This document shows positions 7,414 through 7,537 of a stretch of 7,537 bases of DNA, one piece after another. Numbering within the stretch: position 1 is the stretch's first letter; the number at the start of each line of letters is the position of its first letter. A program made the position numbers and the translations under genes. Location: contig CAJLTZ010000099.1 in NCBI GenBank assembly GCA_905209725.1, positions 1 to 7,537 on the forward strand, given 5' to 3'. A model generated the notes under the pieces. The model was not told the origin of the DNA and ran no database searches. It saw nothing but the letters and a program-made list of their open reading frames with translations. Origin of the DNA: an uncultured Muribaculaceae bacterium. GTDB taxonomy: Bacteria; Bacteroidota; Bacteroidia; Bacteroidales; Muribaculaceae.

Positions 7414-7484
7414 GACAATGATAACATAGGTTTTACCTCGTTAATTTTAGTTGGGTCTAAAATCATATCAATTAAATCCAACAT
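7410..7484 (-). CDS. Possible 24-residue leader ORF overlapping the helicase start
   Basis: An ATG at 7484-7482 opens a 24-codon frame starting MLDLID and ending in LSLS. Its TGA (7412-7410) overlaps the helicase ATG as ATGA. An inner ATG at 7466 gives an 18-residue version, and GAGG lies a few bases before another in-frame ATG. An ATGA overlap is the classic arrangement for translational coupling, so this could be a regulatory leader peptide. The peptide resembles nothing I know, and if the promoter proposed at 7469-7500 is real, the longer form would start upstream of the transcript. A chance ORF is quite possible. Confidence 0.25.
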   Translation of the reverse strand: MLDLIDMILDPTKINEVKPMLSLS

Positions 7485-7500
7485 TTAAGTACATGACAAA
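7469..7500 (-). promoter_or_regulatory. Weak candidate promoter for the helicase operon
   Basis: On the minus strand TTTG (7500-7497) is followed after 20 bases by TTTAATTG (7476-7469), which matches four of the six fixed positions of the Bacteroides -7 element TAnnTTTG. The spacing equals that of the better candidate at 2604-2635. The transcript would begin about 50 bases before the helicase ATG, close to the inner ATG of the leader ORF. The true promoter could also lie beyond the right edge. Confidence 0.3.
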
Positions 7501-7537
7501 AATTTGAAGACATCGAATTTTGGGGTATAAGTCGGTC

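Noticed and set aside
7096..7488. A 130-codon plus-strand frame over the helicase start that runs into the intergenic region.
   Set aside because: Its sequence is the antisense of conserved helicase motifs (Walker A, Ia, Ib), which set its composition. There is no independent coding evidence.
7518..7534. TTTTGGGGT and TAAGTCG near the right edge, which also occur (as ACCCCAAAA and CGACTTA) at 123-139, as possible terminal inverted repeats of an element spanning the window.
   Set aside because: The two short words are in swapped order relative to an inverted repeat, so there is no continuous match beyond 9 bp. This is probably chance in AT/G-tract sequence.
1..7537. CRISPR array, retron or insertion sequence.
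   Set aside because: No spaced repeat series, reverse transcriptase or transposase motif is visible on either strand.

Overview
This window looks like an accessory or genomic-island segment from a gut-type Bacteroidales (Bacteroides, Muribaculaceae or a relative). The base composition is moderate, Shine-Dalgarno sequences are largely missing, and there are good matches to the Bacteroidetes promoter pattern (TTTG, about 20 bases, TAnnTTTG). The WYL regulator begins with the residues typical of Bacteroidales WYL proteins, and the BRO-N/Fic fusion is of a kind I know from this order. These are recognitions from memory; no database search was possible.

Layout. Bases 1-263 hold no supported gene. 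They contain a short stretch resembling a tRNA 3' end (about 111-125), a strong plus-strand intrinsic terminator (129-180), a tandem 10-bp direct repeat (182-202) and a sequence close to the CTnDOT-type integration core (218-228). Together these suggest an old or active integration junction. From 264 to 7413 every gene is on the minus strand. In transcription order (right to left) they are an SF1B RecD/Pif1-like helicase (7413-5332), a TPR protein with a C-terminal beta-rich, OB/S1-like domain (5319-3700), a WYL-domain transcriptional regulator (3691-2636), an acidic all-alpha repeat protein of unknown function (2578-1106) and a BRO-N/Fic fusion protein (1137-264).

Organisation. The first three genes are packed with gaps of 12 and 8 bases and form one operon. 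A candidate promoter directly after the WYL stop codon could drive the last two genes separately, and those two overlap by 32 bases. A weaker candidate promoter and a 24-codon leader ORF whose stop overlaps the helicase ATG lie at the right edge.

Interpretation. Helicase plus TPR/OB protein plus WYL regulator has the form of a regulated nucleic-acid-targeting conflict or defence module, followed by a putative Fic (AMP-transferase type) effector. The Fic gene carries an apparent one-base insertion near 366-367. It replaces the last conserved part of the protein, including an SxxxE segment resembling the C-terminal autoinhibitory motif of class III Fic proteins. The catalytic motif is intact. 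The defence role is inference from domain content and gene order only.
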